Shown here: piece after piece, positions 1 to 8,083 of the stretch
Position numbering within the stretch: the first letter of the stretch is position 1
How the letters are laid out: each line of letters opens with the position of its first letter
From: Gracilaria caudata
Lineage: Eukaryota; Rhodophyta; Florideophyceae; Gracilariales; Gracilariaceae
Length of the DNA: 21,175 bases
NCBI GenBank assembly: GCA_030374735.1
Contig: JASCIV010000250.1
Coordinates: 7,743 to 28,917 of the forward strand
Direction: 5' to 3'
Program-made: the position numbers and the translations under genes
Notes under the pieces: model-generated
Seen by the model: the letters and a program-made list of their open reading frames with translations, nothing else
Told to the model about the DNA's origin: nothing
The model's database searches: none

Positions 1-982
1 AAACTGGCCTCCGTGTCACAGGTGAGCGGCTCACGGGCTCCGGAGCCTATGCGCTATGCTCATAGTCTTAAGAAGTAATTGATCTAGGATACCCGTAAAA
101 GAGAGAGAGAGAGAGCACAGGAGGAATACCATCGAGTCATTCAACTGAAACGCAGGGGTAACCTTCACGCTAGCTGTAGCAGTTGGGGTCGTAGTAGTCG
201 AGGCTACAGTGATTCGAACGAAACAAACGAAACCCCTTATAAGGGTACAAGGGTACCTTTGTAGCTTTTATTCAGGCGACAGGTTTCCGTCGTTGTTTGC
301 CTATCTCCTTGCGACTTTCTCTAGCCGAGTTGCTTCTAAATCTCTCCAACAGTCAACCCCGCCGGCCACTACTTATTTCGGCAGTTTCACTGTCATCTAT
401 GAGCGCAAGCATTCAGCAATAGGGTTTGGAGCTTTTTAACATGAGGCGAAGCCTCTGCACTGTCTATGCTTGCGTGACACATAGATGCACAAGATTTATT
501 GCCCTGTTTAGTCGCACTTGCATGAGGTATTACGATACCACATTGGGGAACAAGGCATCTCTGCCCGCAAGAATGACTGCTCTTGCGTTCCGCAGTCCAG
601 ACCAAAGACAACCACCAGTTCTAGGGCTGTATATCGTCTAACGTGGCCTGCTCATCAGAGATTTAACAGGCCGATTCAACGGACCTGTCACATAACGAAA
701 GAAATGCTGACATCCGAATAGTATCGTGGGCATTGTTTTGAAAACGCATGAGTGCAAGTCTTATCGCATGACATTAAAGGAAGGCCCTGCGGCAACCCAC
801 GTCAGAAGGGTTGCTTGTATTCCGTTCGTGGGCCGTATTGTTCTCAGAGTTCTTTCTAGTAGAACCAGCATTTCTGGTCCATGGCAATTGGGCCTTGTAT
901 TGGTATCACTAAGTTGGGTCCATTATCTGACAGTCCGATAAACGCCCTCATCGCGAAAGAGCCAGATGTATTGTTTCAACAG
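1..982. other. Intergenic stretch, no supported gene
   Basis: No convincing gene is visible. Two frames are open at the left edge on the plus strand: one reaches a TAA at 76-78 after 25 codons (ending SLKK), the other a TAG at 63-65. Either could be the tail of an upstream gene, but nothing decides it. A (GA)n run lies near 101-115. A 7-bp stem is formed by CTGTAGC (174-180) and GCTACAG (203-209). A 12-bp palindrome CCCTTATAAGGG lies at 234-245, followed by a tandem AAGGGTAC (241-256). The several 60-75 codon open frames here have no recognisable content. Confidence 0.5.
101..115. repeat. (GA)n microsatellite
   Basis: Simple dinucleotide GA run of about seven units, seen directly. No function is implied. 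Confidence 0.85.
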
Positions 983-990
983 CATATAAG
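983..990 (+). promoter_or_regulatory. TATA box of the secreted-peptide gene
   Basis: CATATAAG lies about 107-114 bases before the ATG at 1097. A pyrimidine-rich stretch (CTCCTCCGCCTCTCCC, about 1005-1020) sits some 25-35 bases downstream, where a start site would be expected. The resulting leader of about 80 nt is rich in A and C and ends CTCTCAAAA before the ATG. This fits a strong TATA-dependent promoter; the start site is inferred. Confidence 0.6.
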
Positions 991-1096
991 CGCGTCCTTG
1001 TTCCCTCCTCCGCCTCTCCCATTTCCAACCACAAGCACTCGAAGAACAACAAGCAATCTGCATCACCCAGCACAACACCTTCACAAGCTCTCAAAA

Positions 1097-1372
1097 ATGA
1101 TGTCCAAGATCGTTGCTCTTGTTGCTCTCTTCGGCGCCGCCGTGGCCGCCCCGGTCCGCATGGGCCGCTCCGAGATTGCCGCTCAGCTCGCCAGCGGCGC
1201 TGGTTTCGCCGCCATGGGTGACAAGTCCGCTGGTGCCGCCGCCGACAAGAACTCTGGTGTGGCTGGCGCTTCTGCCGACGAGGGTGCCGTCCTCGGTGCC
1301 GCCGCTCCGGGTGGTGCCCTTGCTGGCGCCTTCGGTTTGGGTGTCCTCGGTGGCCCCACCCCGACTCTCTAA
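1097..1372 (+). CDS. Small secreted Ala/Gly-rich protein
   Basis: This is a 91-residue protein starting at the first of two consecutive ATGs. Residues 1-18 form a clean signal peptide: a lysine, a hydrophobic core VALVALFGAAVA, then a likely AVA|AP cleavage near residue 17-18. The mature chain of about 73 residues is dominated by Ala and Gly, has a few Asp, Lys and Ser, no cysteine, and ends in a hydrophobic GLGVLGGPTPTL tail. Codon choice is unusually uniform (mostly GCC, GTC, CTC, GGT), unlike the other genes here, and suggests high expression. With the TATA box and short leader this looks like a strongly expressed secreted or cell-surface peptide. I do not recognise the family. A plastid or thylakoid-lumen destination is possible but unsupported. 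The open frame extends upstream to 881, but that part is the leader. Confidence 0.75.
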   Translation: MMSKIVALVALFGAAVAAPVRMGRSEIAAQLASGAGFAAMGDKSAGAAADKNSGVAGASADEGAVLGAAAPGGALAGAFGLGVLGGPTPTL

Positions 1373-2187
1373 ACCTCTCGCAGTCTTTGCGGAGAGAATG
1401 CTTCTGACGGGTATCCAAATACTCACTCCATTTGTTTCCTGTTGGTGCATTTCCATCGTGAAGGTGCCCATTTCCAGCTTCTTTGGAATGGAGAACTTCA
1501 CAACTCCTTCCCGGGGAACTCGATGACTTCGTGATTCTTTTTCGCGTATCATTCAGGCTTTCGGGTATCTACTCTTTGGGCTAATATATTGACTTCCTGG
1601 TTTTGCTTCTTATGTGGTAAAATCGCCTCTCCTACTTCCGACTACCTAGTTCCTTATTTACTTACTACCAACCAACCACCCAACCACCCAACCATTATTA
1701 GAATTGCTACTCTTTGCACAGTAAACGATATGTGAACTGAAAGGCAGCCACGCTAGGGGCTGAGAACTTCTTCCAAAACTACAAGATACTCTTTTCTTCT
1801 GCTTTTGGAGACAATGACTTTCCTTCCAAACAGATTTGACGTTAACCATGCCTTTTTATTTGCTTTCGTCGAAAAGCTTAGCTTTTTAGTGATGACATGC
1901 TCGTGTTTGTCTTCTTCTTCTTCTTTAATATGGAAATTGGGGTCTAATTCAATCCAATTTGTTCGTTATGCTCGTGAGGGAGCAGCTGCAGTCAATGCTT
2001 TCTTGTACGAAAAGTAGTGGGTCTAATGCTCAGATGAATTTGTTGGTATATGGGAAGAGTAAGTGTATCAAATTAGCGGTTAAACAGGGACCACGGTCGA
2101 TAGTATAGCCGTGAACAAATGGAGTCAATGGTGAGTTAAATAGGGTTGGCCCACAAACATGCTTGACTGCAAAAAATGTTGGTTCCA
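1373..2187. other. Tail-to-tail intergenic region
   Basis: This lies between the 3' ends of the secreted-peptide gene (+) and the Ala-rich gene (-), so it should hold both 3' UTRs. I see no gene. It contains an ACCAACC-type repeat (1667-1693) and a (TTC)n run near 1911-1925. No AATAAA stands out. Confidence 0.6.
1667..1693. repeat. Short CCAACC/CCACCC tandem repeat
   Basis: About 27 bases made of repeating ACCAACC / ACCACCC units. On the minus strand this reads as closely spaced GG and GGG runs separated by TT or T, which could form a two-layer G-quadruplex. That structure is inferred. Confidence 0.7.
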
Positions 2188-3060
2188 CTAGAGTTTGCTC
2201 TGAGAGAAAAGGGCAGAGCCACGAAACGCAAGCAAGTCGGCACAGTTGAACTCGTCGTCTTCGTCGTCTGGTTGACGAACAATATCTGTAAGGGCGGCAG
2301 TTCCGGCTGGCAGAACGTGCTCACGATTGACACGACGTAGCTGATACTCCAAATGACGCAATGCGGTATCAGATATACTGATTCGGGAGATGAACGACAC
2401 TTTGGTGGGGTCCTCGACGTCAAACTGCGGTGCAAATCCCGCACCAAACGCGGCGCCTACGAAGTCAATACCCGCAGCCTCCAATGCGGCGGCCTCCACG
2501 GTCCAACTGACACAGAATCGTTTACCTACACCCAGACGCGCTGCAACGGCCAGCCCCGCAGCAGCCGGCAAAGCGCCCAGCGCATGCGGAAACGCACATT
2601 TGGTGGGATGCAACACAGCGCGTTCCAGAGCGCAACGCGCCTGTAATGCTGCATCGGCATGAAACTGTGCGCGTGCTTGGTTCTTGACATCGTCGAAGAG
2701 CGGCAGTGCATGGGCGGGCGGAAGACGCGTTTCAACGTCAAAGCCAAGCTTGATGGCGTCGAAGGCAGGCGCGAGCGGCTGATGCATGGAAAGCGCGCAC
2801 ATGGCGGCGTGGTCCTCTGCGGTGGCCTGGCCGCGTGCCCAGCGCGAGGCGGCGGCGTGGAAGGCCAGCGGCACCGGCGACGAGCCGTGAGTGCCGTCGC
2901 GTAGACGCATTGTTCGGTGTGAAGGCCATCCACGGCGGCGCTCTCTCGCGGCTGACGGACGCCTACTTGAGTTACATTGAAGCCAATGCACTGCTGGACG
3001 AGAACACGGTGGCCACGTGGAGGGCTGTAAGGGAGCATGCAGCGGCGGTTGCGACGCCAC
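2188..3060 (-). CDS. Unrecognised Ala-rich protein
   Basis: An open frame of 290 codons with ATG at 3060. A second in-frame ATG at 2910 gives 240 residues. Residues after about 55 read like a folded protein: mixed Ala-rich helices with scattered His and Cys, conserved-looking FDAIKLGFDVETRLPP and GVGKRFCVSWTVEAA segments, and an acidic DDEDDEF stretch near the C terminus. The first 50 residues are rich in Pro, Ser, Arg and Trp and nearly free of acidic residues. They could be an organelle transit peptide or simply noncoding sequence upstream of the second ATG. The region is richer in GC than its neighbours, which also makes long shadow frames on both strands. It diverges from the copper ATPase and may share its upstream region. 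I do not recognise the family, and an unnoticed intron or frameshift near 2900-3000 cannot be excluded. Confidence 0.55.
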   Translation of the reverse strand: MASQPPLHAPLQPSTWPPCSRPAVHWLQCNSSRRPSAARERRRGWPSHRTMRLRDGTHGSSPVPLAFHAAASRWARGQATAEDHAAMCALSMHQPLAPAFDAIKLGFDVETRLPPAHALPLFDDVKNQARAQFHADAALQARCALERAVLHPTKCAFPHALGALPAAAGLAVAARLGVGKRFCVSWTVEAAALEAAGIDFVGAAFGAGFAPQFDVEDPTKVSFISRISISDTALRHLEYQLRRVNREHVLPAGTAALTDIVRQPDDEDDEFNCADLLAFRGSALFSQSKL

Positions 3061-3434
3061 GTGACGCGTCGTGGTGCTCAGCGGACGTCAGCGCGGCGCG
3101 TGTCGAGGCGGCATCAGCGCTGCATTTGCCGTACGTGTACCTTTGTACGTGCAGAATCTGCACTGCAGATATGATACCAGGCGCAGCTAATGAAGCGCAA
3201 CCCAACGCATTGTCCGCCACCTGTGCTGCCGCCACATGCTTTCCCTTTTCCCTCGACGCCGAATCCGTACCTTTCTCGTGCGTACAAAGGTAGCTTGACG
3301 CTAGCCGTCATTCCGCAATCCACATATCTATTCGCCTCCCTTCCTTCGTCGCTTGCGGTCGAGCTCGCTATTGCCTCCCCATCTCTTCTTCACCTGCCTT
3401 TCTCCCAGCGCTTTGCCCATCCCACACCCATCCA
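3061..3434. promoter_or_regulatory. Shared upstream region with GTAC cluster
   Basis: This is the interval between the divergent Ala-rich gene and the copper ATPase. Five GTAC cores occur at 3131, 3137, 3145, 3267 and 3282. Two of them lie inside a perfect 12-bp inverted pair, TACCTTTGTACG (3138-3149) and CGTACAAAGGTA (3281-3292). The last ~100 bases before the ATPase ATG are pyrimidine-rich (CTCCC, CTTCC, TCTCCC), typical of a 5' leader. GTAC is the known core of copper-response elements bound by SBP-type factors in green algae. Whether this organism has such a factor is unknown, so a copper role is inference. Confidence 0.5.
3138..3292. repeat. 12-bp inverted repeat TACCTTTGTACG / CGTACAAAGGTA
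   Basis: The arms are at 3138-3149 and 3281-3292 and match exactly over 12 bases, separated by 131 bases. The inner 10-mer TACCTTTGTA occurs once more at 254-263. A partial match, GTACCTTTCT, starts at 3267. Confidence 0.85.
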
Positions 3435-6400
3435 ATGACGTCGTTCTCGCTTAACGTCGAAAAGCTCACCTGTATTAACTGCGTCCGTAAAGTACAGAAT
3501 GCCCTGCTCGAGTGTGGCGCACGCGATGTCACCGTTCATTTGGAAACCGGCTTAGCCACTGGCCTGTACGACGACCATCCCAATCTGCTTGTCGCCGCCG
3601 TCGAGGCAGCTGGAAAGCGCGCCATTTTGCTTTCTGCTCCACCGAGCCCGGCAAAGCTGCTGCGGCTCCAAGTGCTAGGCATGAGCTGTATGGGCTGCGT
3701 CAAAAAGATTTCTTCTGCTCTGGAACAGCTTTCTGCAGCTTCCGACGTGCATGTAGATCTTGAGAAGAAACTCGCCACTCTCATGTTTTCAGGCGATCCA
3801 CAGCTTGCCGTTCAAGCTGTGCAAGACGCTGGGAAGAGCGCAACCATTATCGATGATCATCTTGAACAGCCTTTCACCGATGTTTCATCTCCCACGGAGA
3901 CGCTAGATGATTCCAATGATTCCACGGCGAGCAACGACGACCTTGTGGCACTCGATTTATCCTCTCCGCGGCTCAAGTCGGAGCCTGCTACTCTTTCCAC
4001 ACCCGACCATGTGCTTGTTTCTATTTCAGAACCAATTGACTCCGCCCAAATCACGACTGACCTCCGCGTCTCCGGTATGACTTGTTCTAGTTGCGTCTCT
4101 GTTGTAGAGGAGATTTTGACAAACCTGCCTGGGGTTCAATCTGCTCGGGTTAACTTACTGGCCGGTCGCGCTACCATTGTTCACCAACACGATCTTACCG
4201 CTCCAAACCAGCTGGCCGAAGCCGTGTGTTCCGCAGGCTACCAAGCCACCATCTTGCATTCTACCAACTCTGCTGGGAAGACAGATACCGACACAAACTT
4301 CAATTCTGAGTTTCGTGTTGACTTTCAGTCCAACACACAAGCACAAAATGCCGTAAAACTATTGCGCTTCATGGAAGGTGTGTCCAGTGTCGACGCTCAC
4401 GTTCGAACTGTGTCCGTATCTCTTTCCAGTGGATGTGCCAAGTCTACCATTATTCACGCTCTTGAGTTTGATGGATCATTCGGGAAGATGCGCGTGCGAC
4501 AATCTCGAAGCGCAGAACTACAAGAAATTGCTAACGGAGATTGTCAGGGCGCGACAAGTGTGATCGACGAGGAGGCGAGCATGTGGCGGCGTCGCTTCCT
4601 TTTTGCTCTGGTTTTCTTTGTGCCCATTGCTGTTACTGGTTTGTTCCAGACGTTTACTTCGCTGTTGCCGTTAAGCCTGGTTATGTGGATTCATTTTGCC
4701 TTGTCCACTCCCATTCAAATCGTATGCGGTTCTAACTTTTACCGAGCCAGCTACTTCGCTTTGAAGAAGCGTCGCGCAACGATGGACGTCCTTGTTGCGC
4801 TCTCTACTTCTATAGCTTATTTCTCGAGCGCTATAGTTCTGCTGTTTGGGCTAGCACAAGCTGGCAATTCAAACCTTGGCCATAGTGTGATGTTCAAGGT
4901 TTCCGCAATGATTATCACCATGGTATTGTTGGGGAAATGGCTTGAATCATCAGCCAAGAGAAAAGCAGCCGCTGGTGTTGCACAGCTTTCCGCACTAGCG
5001 CCGGAGAACGCAATCTTATTCGATGAGAAGGGCCAGGTATCGTGCCATACAGAAGTGCCCGTTAAGGTTCTTGAGATCGGAGACGCAGTTCGGCTCATTC
5101 CCGGTGACAGGGTTCCGGTTGACGGAGAAGTCATTGATGGGGCTTCCGCCGTCAACGAGTCGATGCTGACTGGCGAAAGTCGGCCGGTGCCGAAAAGTGT
5201 AGGCGACCATGTCTACGGCGGCACAGTCAACGATTGCGGCTCCCTCCTTATCCGCACCACAGCAGTAGGCTCCGATGCTGTCTTGTCACAGATCGTTAAG
5301 CTGGTCAACGACGCCCAGACGGCCCGAGCGCCGGTAGAGACGTTTGCCGACAGGGTCTCAAGTGTGTTTGTTCCCTGTGTAGTTTTCATTTCAAGTTTGG
5401 TGTTTACCGCGTGGTATTTGGCTGCAACCTTCGAATGGATTCCCCAAGAATGGTACGCTGAAGAAGGTCCATTTTTCTTTGCGCTGCTCTTCGCGCTGGA
5501 GACCATGGTGATTGCTTGCCCTTGTGCGTTAGGTCTGGCGACGCCAACTGCTGTCATGGTCGCATCGGAAGTTGGCGCAAAGCACGGTATTCTGTTCCGT
5601 GGTGGAGGCGCTGCGATCGAGGCTGCCAAGAACACACATCACGTGGTCTTCGACAAGACTGGCACGCTCACTGTCGGCACGCCACAGGTGGCGGCCTTCG
5701 TCACAAGCGAGAGAGCCACGGCTTCCCTTCGCAACGCCTCTTCTGTCTTGCAAGATCTTGTATATGTTGTCGAATCACAATCGCACCACCCGCTCGCGCA
5801 TGCGATTTCGAACCATATCGCGGATCTTGAGGGAGGCAAGGTCACGGAAAATGAAGCAGTGTACAAGGTTTCATGGATCGAAGAAGTCCCCGGCCGTGGA
5901 ATGAAAGCCCTAGTGAACAAGAATGAGTTTTCGGTGCTTGTCGGTTCCCGTGATTTTGCGTTCGCAGAGGTTGCTGAGACTGATATCTTCAGCGATGATG
6001 AAATCAGAGAAATTGATCGCATGGAGGCCAGCGAAGGACTTACCATTGTCGCGGCTGTCGTGAACAAGCGATACGGCTGCGTTTTTGGTCTTGAGGACAC
6101 CGTTCGCCCTGAAGCGAGAGAGGTAGTAGCAACGCTGCATTCTATGGAGGTTGGCGCTAGTCTAGTCACTGGAGATTCAGCAGAAACCGGAAGAGCCGTT
6201 GCAAGTAAGGCTGGTATCCCTCTACAAGCAGTGCGCGCCAGAGCAATGCCGTGGTCGAAGGTCGACATCGTGCAAGAGCTTGAACCGTGCTGCTTCGTTG
6301 GGGACGGAATTAACGACGCTCCTGCTCTAGCAGCTGCTTCCATGGGAATCGCGATAGGCGCAGGTGCTCCTGTTGCGGCAGAGTCTGCTGCTGTAGTGCT

Positions 6401-6776
6401 GGTGGGTGATGACCTTCGTGGTGTGGTCAACGCCATTGGTCTGGCACGAACGGCATTCCGTCGCGTTCGCCTCAATTTCTGCTGGGCTATCGGGTACAAC
6501 ATAGTCAGTATTCCGCTGGCTGCTGGAATTTTGTATCCAATGTTCCAGATCAGAGTGCCTCCGTTTGTCGCAAGCGGCGCTATGGCACTCTCAAGCACAT
6601 GCGTAATCCTCAGCTCGCTGGCGCTGCGCTGGTACCGACCAAAACTTAGGAGTGATGATTTGACAATTACTGACCGATTCGAAATCGAACCGACAGCCAG
6701 CACGGACAGTTCCATAGATGTAGAGGCGGGAATTAGGTCACGCGGCGAAGAACTCAGTCGCCCATTGCTGACGTGA
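3435..6776 (+). CDS. P1B-1 copper-transporting ATPase
   Basis: This 1113-residue Cu+ pump uses ATP to move copper out of the cytosol, probably into a secretory compartment. It starts with metal-binding HMA domains with CxxC at 13-16 (CINC), 85-88 (CMGC) and 217-220 (GMTCSSC). A fourth domain-like segment (about 290-355) has no CxxC. The membrane and pump core follows: TGES 579-582 (actuator), CPC 695-697 in the ion-path helix, DKTGT 740-744 with phosphorylated Asp740, HP 785-786 for nucleotide binding, TGD 912-914 and GDGIND 956-961. YN (1021-1022) and MxxSS (1050-1054) in the last two helices are the P1B-1 signature for Cu+/Ag+ rather than Zn2+. The C-terminal tail is acidic and ends in a dileucine (LLT), possibly a sorting signal. 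There is no intron. The ATG follows a pyrimidine-rich leader and begins directly with the first HMA domain. Confidence 0.96.
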   Translation: MTSFSLNVEKLTCINCVRKVQNALLECGARDVTVHLETGLATGLYDDHPNLLVAAVEAAGKRAILLSAPPSPAKLLRLQVLGMSCMGCVKKISSALEQLSAASDVHVDLEKKLATLMFSGDPQLAVQAVQDAGKSATIIDDHLEQPFTDVSSPTETLDDSNDSTASNDDLVALDLSSPRLKSEPATLSTPDHVLVSISEPIDSAQITTDLRVSGMTCSSCVSVVEEILTNLPGVQSARVNLLAGRATIVHQHDLTAPNQLAEAVCSAGYQATILHSTNSAGKTDTDTNFNSEFRVDFQSNTQAQNAVKLLRFMEGVSSVDAHVRTVSVSLSSGCAKSTIIHALEFDGSFGKMRVRQSRSAELQEIANGDCQGATSVIDEEASMWRRRFLFALVFFVPIAVTGLFQTFTSLLPLSLVMWIHFALSTPIQIVCGSNFYRASYFALKKRRATMDVLVALSTSIAYFSSAIVLLFGLAQAGNSNLGHSVMFKVSAMIITMVLLGKWLESSAKRKAAAGVAQLSALAPENAILFDEKGQVSCHTEVPVKVLEIGDAVRLIPGDRVPVDGEVIDGASAVNESMLTGESRPVPKSVGDHVYGGTVNDCGSLLIRTTAVGSDAVLSQIVKLVNDAQTARAPVETFADRVSSVFVPCVVFISSLVFTAWYLAATFEWIPQEWYAEEGPFFFALLFALETMVIACPCALGLATPTAVMVASEVGAKHGILFRGGGAAIEAAKNTHHVVFDKTGTLTVGTPQVAAFVTSERATASLRNASSVLQDLVYVVESQSHHPLAHAISNHIADLEGGKVTENEAVYKVSWIEEVPGRGMKALVNKNEFSVLVGSRDFAFAEVAETDIFSDDEIREIDRMEASEGLTIVAAVVNKRYGCVFGLEDTVRPEAREVVATLHSMEVGASLVTGDSAETGRAVASKAGIPLQAVRARAMPWSKVDIVQELEPCCFVGDGINDAPALAAASMGIAIGAGAPVAAESAAVVLVGDDLRGVVNAIGLARTAFRRVRLNFCWAIGYNIVSIPLAAGILYPMFQIRVPPFVASGAMALSSTCVILSSLALRWYRPKLRSDDLTITDRFEIEPTASTDSSIDVEAGIRSRGEELSRPLLT

Positions 6777-6981
6777 GGGTAACATGGTGAGGTACCTTCG
6801 TACCGTTTAACCGTTGAGAGCTTGAATGCAGGTCGAAGTGGACCGTTGATCTCGTGCCATGGCACAATGTCATTGTAAATATACTTGTAAAGGGTCGCTT
6901 GCAAGAACAATCGAACATCACGTCATTCTCGTTTAACGTCATGAACACTGTACGATACTGCTTCGTTGAAAGTTATCAGAG

Positions 6982-6998
6982 GGCAACTCTGAGTTGCC
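6982..6998. repeat. 17-base palindrome GGCAACTC-T-GAGTTGCC
   Basis: Perfect 8-bp arms around a single T. The symmetric form is more like a protein-binding site than an RNA hairpin. Function unknown. Confidence 0.8.
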
Positions 6999-7441
6999 GG
7001 TCACCCTCATCCTGAGTTCGGATGTTTGTATCCCATGTCAACAAGTTATCAGGGCTATGAGTCCAAACAGACCACGACGTCGGCATGTCCCAAAACTTGT
7101 TGGTGGCGGAGAACCGGGAAAAGATAAGGCGCCCTTTCGCAACGATAACGTTTCTAGGAATACATTTTCATTGAACTTCCAAGGACTGCTCCCATTCAGC
7201 GGCAGTGAACACTCTTTCACTGAACAGACGGCGCCTGGCGTCGCGAACGGCCTGGTCCCTCTCCTCACCCACATAGAGCTTTTTTCTCGTCCCACGCAGT
7301 TAGATCGGGTTCTGAGTGGATCATCATGAGTAGGCATCACATTCAAGCAGTTTAACACTTTATTCAAGGTGATCACCAGCTTTTTGGACGGAATGTTGAA
7401 GTCAACACATCATTAGGGTTTTCGGATCATAACTTACATAT

Positions 7442-7497
7442 TGTCCTTTCAACTGTCCTTTCAACTGTCCACGATAAAGAGAAGATACTGTCCTTTC
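7442..7497. repeat. TGTCCTTTCAAC tandem repeat
   Basis: Two exact 12-base units at 7442-7453 and 7454-7465, then a partial unit (TGTCC, 7466-7470) and a further TGTCCTTTC at 7489-7497. Confidence 0.85.
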
Positions 7498-7782
7498 GTA
7501 CTCAGAAAAAGGAAGCCCTTGAAAAGGATGATAGGAAAGTGCTTGCTTCTCCTAGTTCTGAACCCCCAAACTTCCTCCGGCGCTCAGCTGTTCAGCAATT
7601 CCGAGTTAAGTTCGTGGCGAAGTGTTTGAACCGGCGGCATTCTTCACTGTCGGGAGAGGAAAACAGAAACGACCAGGAGCCTTTTGCAGACGCGGTAGAG
7701 AAACGCGGTGTTTATTGAGAGGTAGAATCGAATCCAACTCTTACACGAATCATTGTGGGCAACCTAAATGGGATCGTCAGTG

Positions 7783-7821
7783 TTACAGAACCTTGGTCGT
7801 GTGGTATTACAGAACCTTGGT
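7783..7821. repeat. 15-base direct repeat TTACAGAACCTTGGT
   Basis: Exact copies at 7783-7797 and 7807-7821, 24 bases apart. No longer repeat family is visible in the window. Confidence 0.85.
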
Positions 7822-8083
7822 ATTGCTGCGAATGGGTCGCTTGGGGCGGCGCACGGGCATCGAAGAGAACGCTGCGACCTTCACCAAGAACGAGGGCATA
7901 CCGCTAGTAAGATAGCCTTCTGAACTCTGGCAGGACGAGACAAACATGTCTGACTTGGAACAAATACCTCGCGTAGGACCGTCAGTACTTCTGTCCACAT
8001 TTCACATCCGGCTTTTTTTCACAATGCCATAGAGAGCTTGGTTACAAAATAGTTTCGGTCGTTGGTGTCTTTTCTGTATCACT

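Larger units (their letters stand above)
6777..8083. other. Intergenic stretch, no supported gene
   Basis: About 1.3 kb between the copper ATPase and the 3' end of the membrane-protein gene. Opposite-strand open frames of about 110 codons overlap at 6994-7376, but neither shows a recognisable domain and both are probably chance. Small structures seen: paired GTACC motifs at 6792-6804, a 17-base palindrome at 6982-6998, a 12-base tandem repeat at 7442-7470, and a 15-base direct repeat at 7783-7821. TGTAAA occurs twice at about 6874-6892, just downstream of the ATPase stop. That could be 3'-processing sequence, but this is a guess. Confidence 0.5.

Noticed and set aside
948..1552. Three overlapping frames of 137-156 codons around the secreted-peptide gene
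   Set aside because: They are shadows of a strongly codon-biased gene. Only the frame with a signal peptide and a fitting leader is credible.
2835..3293. Plus-strand 152-codon frame with a protein-like stretch (RLTDAYLSYIEANALLDEN)
   Set aside because: It overlaps the start of the Ala-rich minus gene and its upstream region. GC-rich sequence creates long frames on both strands here, and no domain is recognisable.
5639..6910. 423-codon minus-strand frame opposite the copper ATPase
   Set aside because: It is a shadow of the ATPase, whose catalytic motifs lie on the plus strand in the same interval.
6994..7376. Opposite-strand frames of about 111 codons
   Set aside because: Neither has a recognisable motif, and the plus one opens without an ATG at its start. 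Most likely chance.
7720..7745. AATCGAATCC resembling a tRNA T-loop
   Set aside because: The flanking bases do not pair into a T stem on either strand, and no acceptor or anticodon arm is found.
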